Shown here: positions 1 through 7,968 of the stretch, one piece after another
Layout of the letters: each line of letters opens with the position of its first letter
How positions within the stretch are numbered: the first letter of the stretch is position 1
DNA from: an uncultured Psychrobacter sp.
GTDB lineage: Bacteria; Pseudomonadota; Gammaproteobacteria; Pseudomonadales; Moraxellaceae
Assembly: GCA_947501045.1 (NCBI GenBank)
Contig: CANMUI010000001.1
Span: forward strand, 1,054,001 to 1,118,000
Direction of reading: 5' to 3'
DNA length: 64,000 nt
The notes under the pieces: model-generated
Database searches by the model: none
What the model saw: the letters and a program-made list of their open reading frames with translations, nothing else
Told to the model about the DNA's origin: nothing
Program-made: the position numbers and the translations under genes

Positions 1-600
1 CAGATGCGCGAACATCTGATAAGCTCGGGCATATCCTAAGCGATTACCGTTATCTAGCCATGTCCGGCATAACTCAGCCTCGTAACGATATTTTGCATCG
101 TCATTAAACCAGCGGCTAATGGGCTTGTCGCTAACGTTTTGATCAAGGTTATCTAATAAGGATCCAGCGCGAACTTGGACGTTTTGAGCCGCACTATCGG
201 AGCGATCATAGATCGCATTGAGGGCCGCGACCCCGCGGACTACTTTTGGATAAGATACCGCGGTTTGCAAAGCCGTCATCGCTCCTAAAGAATGGCCCAC
301 AATGATTGCTGACTGTCCAATAACCTCATCAATAAACGTTTTTAGCACGTCAGCGAAATCGTATAAAGACAAAGTAGGGTTGGCTAATAAAGCGCTTTCT
401 CCATGCCCGGGCATATCAAGTGCATAACAGCGATAACGCTCACTAAATACTGCCAGCTGCTGATACCAGCTCTCTGCGCGCAGGCCTACGCCGTGAATGA
501 AAATGATGGGGGTGGCCTTGCTATTAGTCATGTCATTAACAAGGTCATTGGCCTGATAATGATAGGCCATGCCGCCAGAGGTTTTACGTAACCATTTCAT
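1..600 (-). CDS. Alpha/beta hydrolase, 3' end beyond the left edge
   Basis: The frame is open from the start codon at 600 to the window edge, so about 200 N-terminal residues are visible. A typical alpha/beta-hydrolase fold begins with an oxyanion-type HG motif (IFIHGVG, near residue 33) and continues with DMPGHG and the nucleophile elbow GHSLGA near residue 100, whose Ser is the catalytic nucleophile. The acid and His are probably outside the window or near the edge. A good Shine-Dalgarno (AAGGAG) overlaps the end of the upstream DUF1185 gene, 13 bp away, so the two form an operon. The type resembles esterases and enol-lactone hydrolases; the substrate is unknown. Together with the decarboxylase-like gene across the divergent promoter, a role in degrading a small organic acid is inferred only. 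Confidence 0.85.
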   Translation of the reverse strand, partial: MKWLRKTSGGMAYHYQANDLVNDMTNSKATPIIFIHGVGLRAESWYQQLAVFSERYRCYALDMPGHGESALLANPTLSLYDFADVLKTFIDEVIGQSAIIVGHSLGAMTALQTAVSYPKVVRGVAALNAIYDRSDSAAQNVQVRAGSLLDNLDQNVSDKPISRWFNDDAKYRYEAELCRTWLDNGNRLGYARAYQMFAHL

Positions 601-613
601 CAATAAGGACTCC

Positions 614-1231
614 TTAAACTGCTGCCGGATTATCCAAATCACGACCGAGGTCTTTTAGATCTTGGTAGCGATCGCCAATACGGTGATGCGGCCTCCCGCC
701 AGTAGCGCCGCCTAGCACAATGACCACTTCATCATCACGAGGCGCATCCGGAATAGCAAATTGAATGGTCAGATAATGGGAGCGGCGACCAACATCGTCT
801 TTATCCATTAGCGGTACCATGATGGGGGAGTTGGCACCGCCGCGTATATTAGTAAAGGACAAATAGCTACTAGCCGATAAGGCTTCACGATAAAAATTAC
901 CAAAACGCAGGGTATGAATCAGTCCTGAGGCATGTTCAATCTCGCCGTTTAAGCCCACGACGGCGGCTTTACCATAGGCTTGGATTTTGTCCGCACCGCC
1001 TGCCAATGTCGTTATCTTGTTGGTCAGCAGCTTGCCTAAGACAGGACCGAAAGCTTGGATCTCAGGCTTTAGGTCTTCTACATAACGTCCAGCCCATGGA
1101 TTGGTAATCACCGCTGCCACTGCAAACAAACGTAGCGGTGTATCGGCAGTTTTATGACCTTCTATTAAAGTCTCTTCTTCAAAAGAGACTATTTTTCTAA
1201 TTTGTAGATTTTGCATCTCAGGCTTCGACAT
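614..1231 (-). CDS. DUF1185 / 'amino acid synthesis' family protein
   Basis: This 205-residue protein resembles the AA_synth (DUF1185) family, recognised by the N-terminal region KIVSFEEETLIEGHK, the stretch NPWAGRY and a C-terminal Gly-rich ending near GGATGGRPHHRIGDRYQD. Family members form compact oligomers. The family name comes from an old annotation, and no reaction is firmly known to me. The length is usual. Translation starts at 1231 behind AGGAAC, and the gene is the first of a minus-strand pair with the hydrolase that follows after 13 bp. It faces the gntR gene across a 173-bp intergenic region that holds a perfect palindrome, so it is probably controlled by that regulator. Confidence 0.75.
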   Translation of the reverse strand: MSKPEMQNLQIRKIVSFEEETLIEGHKTADTPLRLFAVAAVITNPWAGRYVEDLKPEIQAFGPVLGKLLTNKITTLAGGADKIQAYGKAAVVGLNGEIEHASGLIHTLRFGNFYREALSASSYLSFTNIRGGANSPIMVPLMDKDDVGRRSHYLTIQFAIPDAPRDDEVVIVLGGATGGRPHHRIGDRYQDLKDLGRDLDNPAAV

Positions 1232-1310
1232 TATAAGTTCCTTTTATAAGAGGGCATGTAACGGTATAAATGATATAGCCAACTAAAGTAGTAATTAACT
1301 ATTACTTATG

Positions 1311-1330
1311 TATTATGGTATACCATAATA
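1311..1330. promoter_or_regulatory. Perfect 20-bp palindrome, probable GntR/FCD operator
   Basis: TATTATGGTATACCATAATA is its own reverse complement with no mismatch. Its core TGGT-AT-ACCA matches the TGGTnnACCA-like sites typical of FadR/FCD-type GntR regulators. It lies between the divergent DUF1185 gene (start 1231) and the gntR gene (start 1405), so one site could control both arms. A TATAAT-like -10 for the plus-strand gene lies at 1370-1375. Confidence 0.7.
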
Positions 1331-1404
1331 TGATATTCAAAAAAATACTATCTTTTTTTTTGTAATCGTTATAATCTCATTAAACTAAGATAAGTAGAGA
1401 TCCC

Positions 1405-2058
1405 ATGTTAGAGAAAGTAGAAAAGCCAAAAACACTAAAAGAATCAGCATTAGAACAACTGCGCATGGCGATTATGATAGGACAGCTGGCACCAGGCGAG
1501 AGGCTAGTCGAACGTAGCATTGGTGAACAATTAGATGTCAGTCGTACAGTAGTGCGTGAATGTATCCGGCATTTAGAGAGCGAGCATTTAGTAACTGTCT
1601 CTATCAATGGCCCTATGGTCACGGTATTGGATAATGATGAAATCCGCCAAATTTATCAGCTGCGAGGAATGTTAGAGAGTGAAGCGGTGCGTCATTGTGC
1701 TGAGCAAGTAAATCCTAAGATCGTACAGGCTTTGCAAGATGATTTGGATCAAATTCGAGTTGAGTTGTCTGCTGGTGATATAGTAGGGGCTTTGGAACAT
1801 GCACGTCTGTTTTATAAATATCTGTTTATAACCGCTGGCATGACAGTCGCTTGGGAGCTTACAGATAGGTTAAATGGCCGTATAGGTCGCTTGCGTTTTA
1901 TGACTTTATCGACGCAAGGACGAGATGTCGAAGGTCCTAACAATTTACAAGACATTGTCAACGCGATTGCTAAAGGTGACAGTGAAGCGGCGGTGCAAGC
2001 CTGTCAAAATCATATTGAAGAGGTTTGCCGCATCAGCTTACGTCTTAATGAACAATAA
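1405..2058 (+). CDS. GntR-family transcriptional regulator, FCD/FadR subfamily
   Basis: The 217 residues divide into an N-terminal winged helix (about 10-75) and an all-helical FCD effector domain (about 85-210). The winged helix shows the GntR signature: ALEQLRMAIMIGQLAPGERLVE followed by IGEQLDVSRTVVRECIRHLE. The FCD domain begins at IYQLRGMLESEAVR. Such proteins dimerise, bind short palindromes and release DNA when a carboxylate or similar metabolite binds. The gene starts 75 bp from the 20-bp palindrome and is followed after 17 bp by the carboxymuconolactone decarboxylase-like gene, with which it is probably cotranscribed. It likely regulates both itself and the divergent genes. The effector is unknown. 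Confidence 0.9.
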   Translation: MLEKVEKPKTLKESALEQLRMAIMIGQLAPGERLVERSIGEQLDVSRTVVRECIRHLESEHLVTVSINGPMVTVLDNDEIRQIYQLRGMLESEAVRHCAEQVNPKIVQALQDDLDQIRVELSAGDIVGALEHARLFYKYLFITAGMTVAWELTDRLNGRIGRLRFMTLSTQGRDVEGPNNLQDIVNAIAKGDSEAAVQACQNHIEEVCRISLRLNEQ

Positions 2059-2075
2059 GTGGAAATGGAGTAGTT

Positions 2076-2456
2076 ATGGATAAGCAGCGGTTTGAATTAG
2101 GTCTTAGCCAGCGTAAAGCGACTTTGGGCGCTGATTATGTCGAGAACAACTTAAAGGCGGCTGATGATTTCAACCGACCGTTCCAAGAGGCGATGACTGA
2201 GTGGTGTTGGGGCTTTGGCTGGGGCGACGCGGCTATCGATGCCAAAACCCGCTCACTTATGAACCTCACCATGATTGCCGCTTTGGGCAAGATGCACGAG
2301 TGGGAGTTGCATCTAAACGGTGCAATCACTAACGGCTGCTCACTTGAGGAGGTTCGCGCGGCTATTCATGCGATTGCTATCTACTGCGGAGTACCGCAAG
2401 GGGTAGAGTGCTTTCGTATTGCGCGTAAAGTATTGACTGAGCGCGGGTTGTTGTAG
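2076..2456 (+). CDS. Carboxymuconolactone decarboxylase (CMD) family protein
   Basis: This 126-residue, all-helical protein covers the whole of a single CMD domain, with the characteristic segments RSLMNLTMIAALGK, WELHLNGAITNG and EEVRAAIHAIAIYCGVPQG. Cysteines in an AhpD-like CxxC arrangement are absent, so it is of the PcaC-like rather than the peroxidase type. PcaC removes CO2 from gamma-carboxymuconolactone in the protocatechuate pathway, but many single-domain homologues act on other substrates, and no other pca gene is visible here. It follows gntR by 17 bp behind a GGAG-type ribosome site. The function is inferred at family level only. Confidence 0.85.
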   Translation: MDKQRFELGLSQRKATLGADYVENNLKAADDFNRPFQEAMTEWCWGFGWGDAAIDAKTRSLMNLTMIAALGKMHEWELHLNGAITNGCSLEEVRAAIHAIAIYCGVPQGVECFRIARKVLTERGLL

Positions 2457-2481
2457 TTCATGTCATATAGAGAATATCTAT

Positions 2482-2512
2482 AAAAAAACCCCAAACAATC
2501 TAATGTTTGAGG
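2482..2512 (-). terminator. Rho-independent terminator of the TerC/CBS gene
   Basis: Read on the minus strand, a 9-bp stem (2504-2512 with 2489-2497, one G-T pair) with a 6-nt loop is followed by seven T's. It lies 26 bp after the stop of the TerC gene. A near-identical copy ends the tRNA operon at 4192-4222. Confidence 0.85.
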
Positions 2513-2537
2513 CCAAACTTATATAACTATCAATCGG

Positions 2538-4088
2538 TTATTGATTCTCAATTTTTACCAAAAGAATCCTTGATGACAAAGTTTCCATGATAGTAAAAAC
2601 ATAACCATCAGCACGCACTTGATCGTTGACTTGTACCATACCTTTTAGCTTGTCATTGATGTAGCCGCCGATGGTCAACTGCTCTACCTCTTCAATAAGA
2701 TTAGGCTCGTTGAGCTCAAGGCGTAGCTGATCTAAACTAATCGTGCCCTCAGCGATCCAGTGATCCTCTTGCTTGACGATCTCCAGCGTCTCATCTTCGT
2801 CAGGGAACTCGCCGGCGATCGCTTCAAATAAATCCAAAGGCGTGACTAGCCCTGCTACCTGTCCATATTCATCAACCACGACCGCCAAGTTACCTTTAGC
2901 GTTTTTTAGTAAATTAATCAGACGTAGATTATCAATAGTATCGGATACGTACACCGGTTGTTGCTTGGTCATTAAAGGTTTTAGAGCAGTATAGATATTA
3001 TCAGGTTGCCCATCTAGCACCGATAAAATATCTTTTGCTCGCACCACGCCCACTATCTTATTTAGTTTGCCTTGGCAGATTGGCAATAAGCTGTGCGGCG
3101 TTGCCAGTACTTGCTGGCGTATCTCATCTACTGTGTCTTCAATATTAACCCAAGAAATCTCTGAGCGCGGTGTCATAATAGTTTCGACATCACGCTCGCT
3201 AAGCGCCAGCACCCCGCTTATCATGTAGCGCTCTTCTTCAGCAAAAGGTACGGCTTGCGTGGAATCTTGGGGTTCTACCAGCGTATTATCATGATCACTT
3301 TCAGCACTTTTGCCGCCCATAAGGGTCAAGATATTATCCGCCGCTCTATCGCGCAGGGGAATCATGTTCTCATATTTGGTACGGTTACGCTGCATGAACT
3401 GATTAAAGGCTTCGATAAGAATAGAAAAACCAATTGCCGCATACAAATAACCCTTGGGAATATGAAATCCTAGCCCCTCAACGATCAAGCTAAAGCCAAT
3501 CATCAATAAAAAGCTCAAACACAAAATAACGACAGTAGGATGTTTGCCAACAAAGTCAGTTAGAGCTTTAGCCGCCAAGATCATCACTGCCATAGCGACA
3601 ATAACAGCCGCCATCATAACCTCTAAGCGCTCCACCATACCGACAGCAGTAATGACCGCATCAAAGGAGAATACAGCGTCGAGAATAACGATCTGAGCAA
3701 CGACGGCGGTAAACCCAGCATAAACCTTACTTTTATTAGGCGTCTCAAGCTTACCCTCTAAGCGTTCATGCAGCTCAAGGGTAGCTTTAAACAGTAGAAA
3801 GAATCCACCAACGATCAAAATTAAGTCACGAACAGACAAATCAAAAGCGGCGTAGCTGATTACTGGCTCCGTTAGGGTTATCAGCCATGACATGACAAAA
3901 AGCAGTCCTAGGCGCATAAGAAGCGCAAGCCCCAATCCTAGATTACGGGCTTTACTGCGTTGGTGTGGGGGTAGTTTATTGGCAAGAATGGCAATAAAAA
4001 CCAGATTATCGATACCTAAAATAATCTCAAGGCTCACTAGGGTGAAGAAACCAAGCCATATCGAAGGAACGCTTAGAAGCTCTATCAT
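2538..4088 (-). CDS. TerC-family integral membrane protein with CBS pair and CorC-type C-terminal domain
   Basis: This 516-residue protein has three parts. Residues 1-215 are a TerC-like membrane domain of about seven helices carrying acidic intramembrane motifs (EIILGIDN near the start, DAVFSFDAV in the middle) typical of the TerC/Alx superfamily. After a cytoplasmic linker come two CBS domains (about 285-430), which usually sense adenine nucleotides, and then a CorC/HlyC-type domain (about 440-512). The architecture matches the E. coli YegH/YoaE group. TerC-superfamily members are linked to Mn2+ export and to metal loading of exported proteins; a metal-related role here is inference. The gene is monocistronic between two copies of the same terminator. 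Confidence 0.88.
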   Translation of the reverse strand: MIELLSVPSIWLGFFTLVSLEIILGIDNLVFIAILANKLPPHQRSKARNLGLGLALLMRLGLLFVMSWLITLTEPVISYAAFDLSVRDLILIVGGFFLLFKATLELHERLEGKLETPNKSKVYAGFTAVVAQIVILDAVFSFDAVITAVGMVERLEVMMAAVIVAMAVMILAAKALTDFVGKHPTVVILCLSFLLMIGFSLIVEGLGFHIPKGYLYAAIGFSILIEAFNQFMQRNRTKYENMIPLRDRAADNILTLMGGKSAESDHDNTLVEPQDSTQAVPFAEEERYMISGVLALSERDVETIMTPRSEISWVNIEDTVDEIRQQVLATPHSLLPICQGKLNKIVGVVRAKDILSVLDGQPDNIYTALKPLMTKQQPVYVSDTIDNLRLINLLKNAKGNLAVVVDEYGQVAGLVTPLDLFEAIAGEFPDEDETLEIVKQEDHWIAEGTISLDQLRLELNEPNLIEEVEQLTIGGYINDKLKGMVQVNDQVRADGYVFTIMETLSSRILLVKIENQ

Positions 4089-4191
4089 TTACGGACGTAC
4101 TCACTTAAAGGACAATAAAAAACAAGGTGAAAAGTTTAAGGTTTAATAGACGAGGTGAACATTGATACAGTTAAAATAATCATTTAGACGC

Positions 4192-4222
4192 AAAAAAACC
4201 CCAAACAATATGATGTTTGAGG
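4192..4222 (-). terminator. Rho-independent terminator of the tRNA operon
   Basis: On the minus strand, stem 4214-4222 with 4199-4207 and a 6-nt loop are followed by seven T's. The hairpin sits 43 bp after the 3' end of tRNA-Asp. Over 39 bases it differs from the copy at 2482-2520 at only three positions. Confidence 0.85.
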
Positions 4223-4264
4223 CGAAACTTGTACTTACTAATAAGTAAACTAAGTTTTAAAATA

Positions 4265-4341
4265 TGGCGCAGCGGACGGGACTCGAACCCGCGACCCCCG
4301 GCGTGACAGGCCGGTATTCTAACCAACTGAACTACCGCTGC
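4265..4341 (-). tRNA. tRNA-Asp (GTC)
   Basis: The minus strand folds as a standard cloverleaf: a GCAGCGG/CCGCTGC acceptor stem, an anticodon loop CTGTCAC with anticodon GTC, and a GTTCGAGTC T-loop. CCA is encoded at 4265-4267. The gene is 77 nt with CCA. It is the second gene of a Val-Asp operon. Confidence 0.97.
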
Positions 4342-4393
4342 TTAGGTCGTTTTAGCATCTTGTCCTTACCAATAGGACCCACTTGCTAATAAG

Positions 4394-4469
4394 TGGTGGG
4401 TGATGACGGGCTCGAACCGCCGACATTCTGCGTGTAAGGCAGACGCTCTACCAACTGAGCTAATCACCC
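4394..4469 (-). tRNA. tRNA-Val (TAC)
   Basis: The minus strand gives acceptor GGGTGAT/ATCACCC, D-loop TAGCTCAGTTGGTAGAGC, anticodon loop CTTACAC with anticodon TAC, T-loop GTTCGAGCC and an encoded CCA at 4394-4396; 76 nt in all. It is the first gene of the operon, 52 bp upstream of tRNA-Asp. Confidence 0.97.
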
Positions 4470-4482
4470 TGAGAACCGTGAA

Positions 4483-4538
4483 AAAATTGCACTGCAATTT
4501 TAGGTTCGCAAGAGAAAATTCCTTAGAGGGAATTTTCT
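4483..4538 (-). other. Two perfect stem-loops in the 5' leader of the tRNA operon
   Basis: Between the promoter and tRNA-Val are two inverted repeats: AAAATTGC/GCAATTTT at 4483-4501 with a 3-nt loop, and a perfect 10-bp stem (4513-4522 with 4529-4538) with a 6-nt loop. Neither is followed by a T-tract on the minus strand. They would form in the primary transcript and could be RNase processing sites. Confidence 0.6.
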
Positions 4539-4579
4539 AACAGCCCAAAACTGAATAAAGCCCTGTTCTGTGGCTGTGT

Positions 4580-4607
4580 ATTATATACATTTGCATTGAG
4601 GTGTCAA
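4580..4607 (-). promoter_or_regulatory. Sigma-70 promoter of the tRNA-Val/tRNA-Asp operon
   Basis: On the minus strand TTGACA (4602-4607) and TATAAT (4580-4585) are both perfect consensus hexamers separated by 16 bp, about 110 bp upstream of tRNA-Val. This fits a strong stable-RNA promoter. Confidence 0.85.
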
Positions 4608-4708
4608 ATACTATTTGCTAAAAATAGCAAATAATCATTAGTAGAGGCTTATTTATTGTTTGAGCGTTAAAAGCTACTATACTACCTATATCTTTTTTGT
4701 ATGGTTTG

Positions 4709-6376
4709 ATGGAGGACAATATAGACGCTTTAGCTACTGAGCAGCTGACATCGTGGTCGTGGGGCGACTTTGCAAGTCTGGGTCTGATATTACATATTAT
4801 TTTAATGATCGTTATGACGCTGCGCATTGTGTCGGTACAGCGCAACATCGGAGTGTCGATTGCATGGATAGCGGTGCTTTACACCCTACCTGTAGTTGGG
4901 CTTATAGCTTATATATTATTAGGCGAGCCCATGATTGGACGCCGCTACCGTCAGCGTATCGACGAAGCTAGTCTGCTTATGAACAACATGGCCACGCGTG
5001 AGCGCTTGATATTTGATCAAGGCCAAGATCTGATTCCTGAAGATTATCGCGGCGTCAGTCGTATCGGTACATACAAGACAGGATTTGGTATATTTTCTGA
5101 TCATAAGATGCAGCTATTAACAGCGCCGCAAACTATTTTTGATCGTCTCATTAGCGATATTGATAATGCCAAGCGTACCATCTTGTTAGAGTTTTATATT
5201 ATTTATCCTAAAGGGCAAGTAATAGCCGTACTCAAAGCGCTACAAGCGGCCGCTAGACGCGGGGTTGAGTGCCATATATTAGCGGATAGTGTAGGGAGCT
5301 TTAGCTTTTTTAATAGTCCCGAGCATCGAGCGCTGGCACAAGCTGGCGCGTTTGTCCATCAATCGCTACCTGTGGGATTGTTTAAGACTTTATTTAAACG
5401 ATCAGACCTACGCAATCATCGTAAAATTGTCGTGATCGATGGTTATATCGGTTATACGGGTAGTTTTAACTTGATTGATCCTAAGTTTTTTAAGCAAGAC
5501 AAAGCCGTTGGTCAATGGATTGATATCATGATACGCAGTGTCAGCCAGCAACCAGTAAGCATTGCCACTGCAATGACTAAAGTGATCGTAACGGATATCA
5601 GCGCTGAGAATAATGACAATTTAAATGCGCTAGATCAGCGCCTAAACAATTACACGCGTAAGCTCTATATCTCCAATCCAACTATCAATGAGATTAATAG
5701 CCGCGTGCAAGTACTAAGAGATGATAGTCATAGTGATCACCTATATACTCAGCACAATTTGACTTATAGTTTGCCTGCGTCTACAGGACTGACCTCAATT
5801 GCCATACCACAAATGCCAGTCGTTGAAGACGTCGTAGCGCAGCTAATTCCTTCAGCGCCGCAGGTGACCGGTCATGTTATTTATAACACTTTAGTGACCA
5901 TTATCCACCGCGCCAACCACCGTATCCAATTAACCACGCCTTACTTTGTACCGGATGAGGCATTGTCAGGCGCGCTGACTACAGCAGCCAGACGCGGCGT
6001 TGAAGTCACCCTTATCATTCCCAAAAAAGTGGATTCGTTCTTAGTGCAGCATGCCTCACAGGCGTATTATCAAGAATTGCTTGAGGCTGGCGTAAAGATT
6101 GCATTATTTCGAGGCGGACTGCTACATACTAAAACGGTGGTTATCGACGATGATTACTGTCTGTTTGGGACAGTAAACATTGACATGCGCAGCTTTTATC
6201 TAAATATGGAAGTGAGCCTAGCCATTTATACGCCTGAAATGGTTGCGCAAGTTGCAGAGTGTCAGGAAAGCTATCTACAGAACTGTCATTATTTACAATT
6301 AGCAGAGTGGCAACAGCGACCCAGCTATAAGCACTTATTTGATAATGTTATCCGTCTTTTTAGTCCCTTATTATAG
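4709..6376 (+). CDS. cls: Cardiolipin synthase (phospholipase D family)
   Basis: The product (555 residues from ATG 4709) is the membrane enzyme that condenses two phosphatidylglycerols into cardiolipin and glycerol. Two N-terminal transmembrane helices (about 26-42 and 49-71) precede two PLD domains, each with an HxKxxxxD catalytic motif: HRKIVVID near residue 237 and HTKTVVID near residue 473. Both are intact. Residues 290-390 form a longer variable linker than in E. coli ClsA. An in-frame TTG at 4697 would add four residues. Neither start has a clear ribosome site; ATG 4709 is preferred. The gene has its own promoter region shared back-to-back with the tRNA operon. Confidence 0.9.
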   Translation: MEDNIDALATEQLTSWSWGDFASLGLILHIILMIVMTLRIVSVQRNIGVSIAWIAVLYTLPVVGLIAYILLGEPMIGRRYRQRIDEASLLMNNMATRERLIFDQGQDLIPEDYRGVSRIGTYKTGFGIFSDHKMQLLTAPQTIFDRLISDIDNAKRTILLEFYIIYPKGQVIAVLKALQAAARRGVECHILADSVGSFSFFNSPEHRALAQAGAFVHQSLPVGLFKTLFKRSDLRNHRKIVVIDGYIGYTGSFNLIDPKFFKQDKAVGQWIDIMIRSVSQQPVSIATAMTKVIVTDISAENNDNLNALDQRLNNYTRKLYISNPTINEINSRVQVLRDDSHSDHLYTQHNLTYSLPASTGLTSIAIPQMPVVEDVVAQLIPSAPQVTGHVIYNTLVTIIHRANHRIQLTTPYFVPDEALSGALTTAARRGVEVTLIIPKKVDSFLVQHASQAYYQELLEAGVKIALFRGGLLHTKTVVIDDDYCLFGTVNIDMRSFYLNMEVSLAIYTPEMVAQVAECQESYLQNCHYLQLAEWQQRPSYKHLFDNVIRLFSPLL

Positions 6377-6385
6377 TTTCGCTTA

Positions 6386-6433
6386 ATAAATATAATTACT
6401 TATAAATATAATTACTTATAAATATAGTTACTT
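6386..6433 (+). repeat. Three tandem copies of a 16-bp AT-rich unit
   Basis: The unit ATAAATATAATTACTT occurs at 6386-6401, 6402-6417 and 6418-6433 (one A-to-G change in the third), directly after the cls stop codon and before the Sel1-repeat gene. A degenerate fourth start follows. The units contain TATAAT-like hexamers, so they could act as promoter elements, and the array may vary in copy number. Confidence 0.8.
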
Positions 6434-6488
6434 AACAAATATAATGAATAATTATTTTGATCCACTTTTTGAAGGATGTCCTACTTTT

Positions 6489-7901
6489 ATGTCCGCTACC
6501 TCTGCTCCTGCCATGACTAAAACATCTTTAAGCACTATGGCTGAAAACTATTGGCAAGATTTTATAGCGGCGCGTCCCACGGCAGGCGGCATAGCTTATG
6601 AGGCGCAGTTACGAGACTGCCAACTAGATGAGACGCTGATAAGTTTACAGCGCGTGGATATGCTCATCACTCACATACGCCGCGAGCGCATGAAGAAAAA
6701 CATTTTGCATGAGGATATGCTAGTAGCGGATGAGCGTTATCGTCGCTTGCTACTATTTTTAGCGTTTTATGCTGGGCGAGTGCTGGCCAAGCAGTGGCAA
6801 AGCGAGCCGCAATGGTATGATCAGCTTCAGATCCATAACTATTATCCTAAGCTACCGCTGGCTGCTGACGACTTTTATCAACAAATGGCAATGAAGTATC
6901 ATGATTCTAAAGAACATGCTGATAACGAGCTTTTTTTTGCTTTAGAGCCTATAGGACTGCGTTTATTTGGTAGCGCAGATAGAAAGTTTATGTCTGTACA
7001 AGGTGAAACAGTGGCAAGCGGCTTGTATCAAGCGGTTAAAATGCGTCTACCAAACTTCAATCAGTCTGCTATTTTGATAGAGTCAAACGTAGATCAGACG
7101 GTAGCTACAAATTTGAAGAAGCGGCCTATAGAAAACCAATCTGCGTCTCAAAATGGAAATGATGAAGATTTAGCAACCGACTTAGCATCCAACACAATAT
7201 CTGAAACAGCACCTAGCGCTATTTATCAAGATAAAACGCCTCAAGATAAGACGCTAAAACCGACGCCGGACATTTTTAATCAGTTGTTGGTAGAGTTAGA
7301 TAAGATTGAAATACCGCAAAACGCAGGTAATGAGGATTATCGGCAGGCTTGTCAAATGTTAGATCAGTTTGAGGACCATATTGCGCAGCAGAAAAAACCG
7401 CGCACGCAAGTGATGTTTTCTAAAGAGCACGAACAAGCACGCCTGCAAGCACTAAAGAAGCTTACGCAGGCGGCAAATGATGGTCATACCGGTGCGATGT
7501 TACGTCTAGCGATGTATGAGCTATTAGGCGAGGGTCTGATGGTAGATAGTACTATAGCTGACGACGAAACGGACAAACAGGTAGACATGGAGGCAGGCGT
7601 TGTTTGGGTCAAAAAAGCAGCTAATCATGCAGCTGATAGTAAAGATAGCCGCGCTCAGCGTTTATTGAGTAAAATGTATTACCAAGGAATAGGCGTGCCG
7701 CAAGATATTGAGAGTGGCAAGTATTGGCTTGAGCAAGCGGCAGCCAACGGTCATGACGAGGCGGCGCAAGTGATCGCTTCACTCCAACAAGCACAGCTGC
7801 TGATCACGACCAAACAAGCAGAGCAGCATAGTATTAAACGCTATCAGTTACTCATTGCTGCTATAGTCATAGGTGCATTGCTGCTACTGATCTTTGTATA
7901 A
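6489..7901 (+). CDS. Uncharacterised Sel1-repeat protein with C-terminal membrane anchor
   Basis: I do not recognise this 470-residue protein as a named gene. Residues 20-190 are a predicted-helical region without a known motif, 200-260 is a low-complexity N/Q/T/D-rich linker, and 320-435 carries two Sel1-like (TPR-related) repeats; the clearest is LLSKMYYQGIGVPQD followed by GKYWLEQAAANGHDEAA. The last 20 residues are one hydrophobic helix ending near the C-terminus, giving a tail-anchored topology with the repeat domain in the cytoplasm. An in-frame ATG at 6444 lacks a ribosome site, whereas ATG 6489 has AAGGA upstream, although spaced 12 nt. Sel1 proteins usually act as scaffolds. Neighbours cls and waaA hint at the envelope but do not prove a link. 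Confidence 0.7.
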   Translation: MSATSAPAMTKTSLSTMAENYWQDFIAARPTAGGIAYEAQLRDCQLDETLISLQRVDMLITHIRRERMKKNILHEDMLVADERYRRLLLFLAFYAGRVLAKQWQSEPQWYDQLQIHNYYPKLPLAADDFYQQMAMKYHDSKEHADNELFFALEPIGLRLFGSADRKFMSVQGETVASGLYQAVKMRLPNFNQSAILIESNVDQTVATNLKKRPIENQSASQNGNDEDLATDLASNTISETAPSAIYQDKTPQDKTLKPTPDIFNQLLVELDKIEIPQNAGNEDYRQACQMLDQFEDHIAQQKKPRTQVMFSKEHEQARLQALKKLTQAANDGHTGAMLRLAMYELLGEGLMVDSTIADDETDKQVDMEAGVVWVKKAANHAADSKDSRAQRLLSKMYYQGIGVPQDIESGKYWLEQAAANGHDEAAQVIASLQQAQLLITTKQAEQHSIKRYQLLIAAIVIGALLLLIFV

Positions 7902-7968
7902 AGTTTGATTAATTATTCATAAAATCTATCCGTACTTTATCTCTTAAACTATTAATCCGAGCTTTTTC

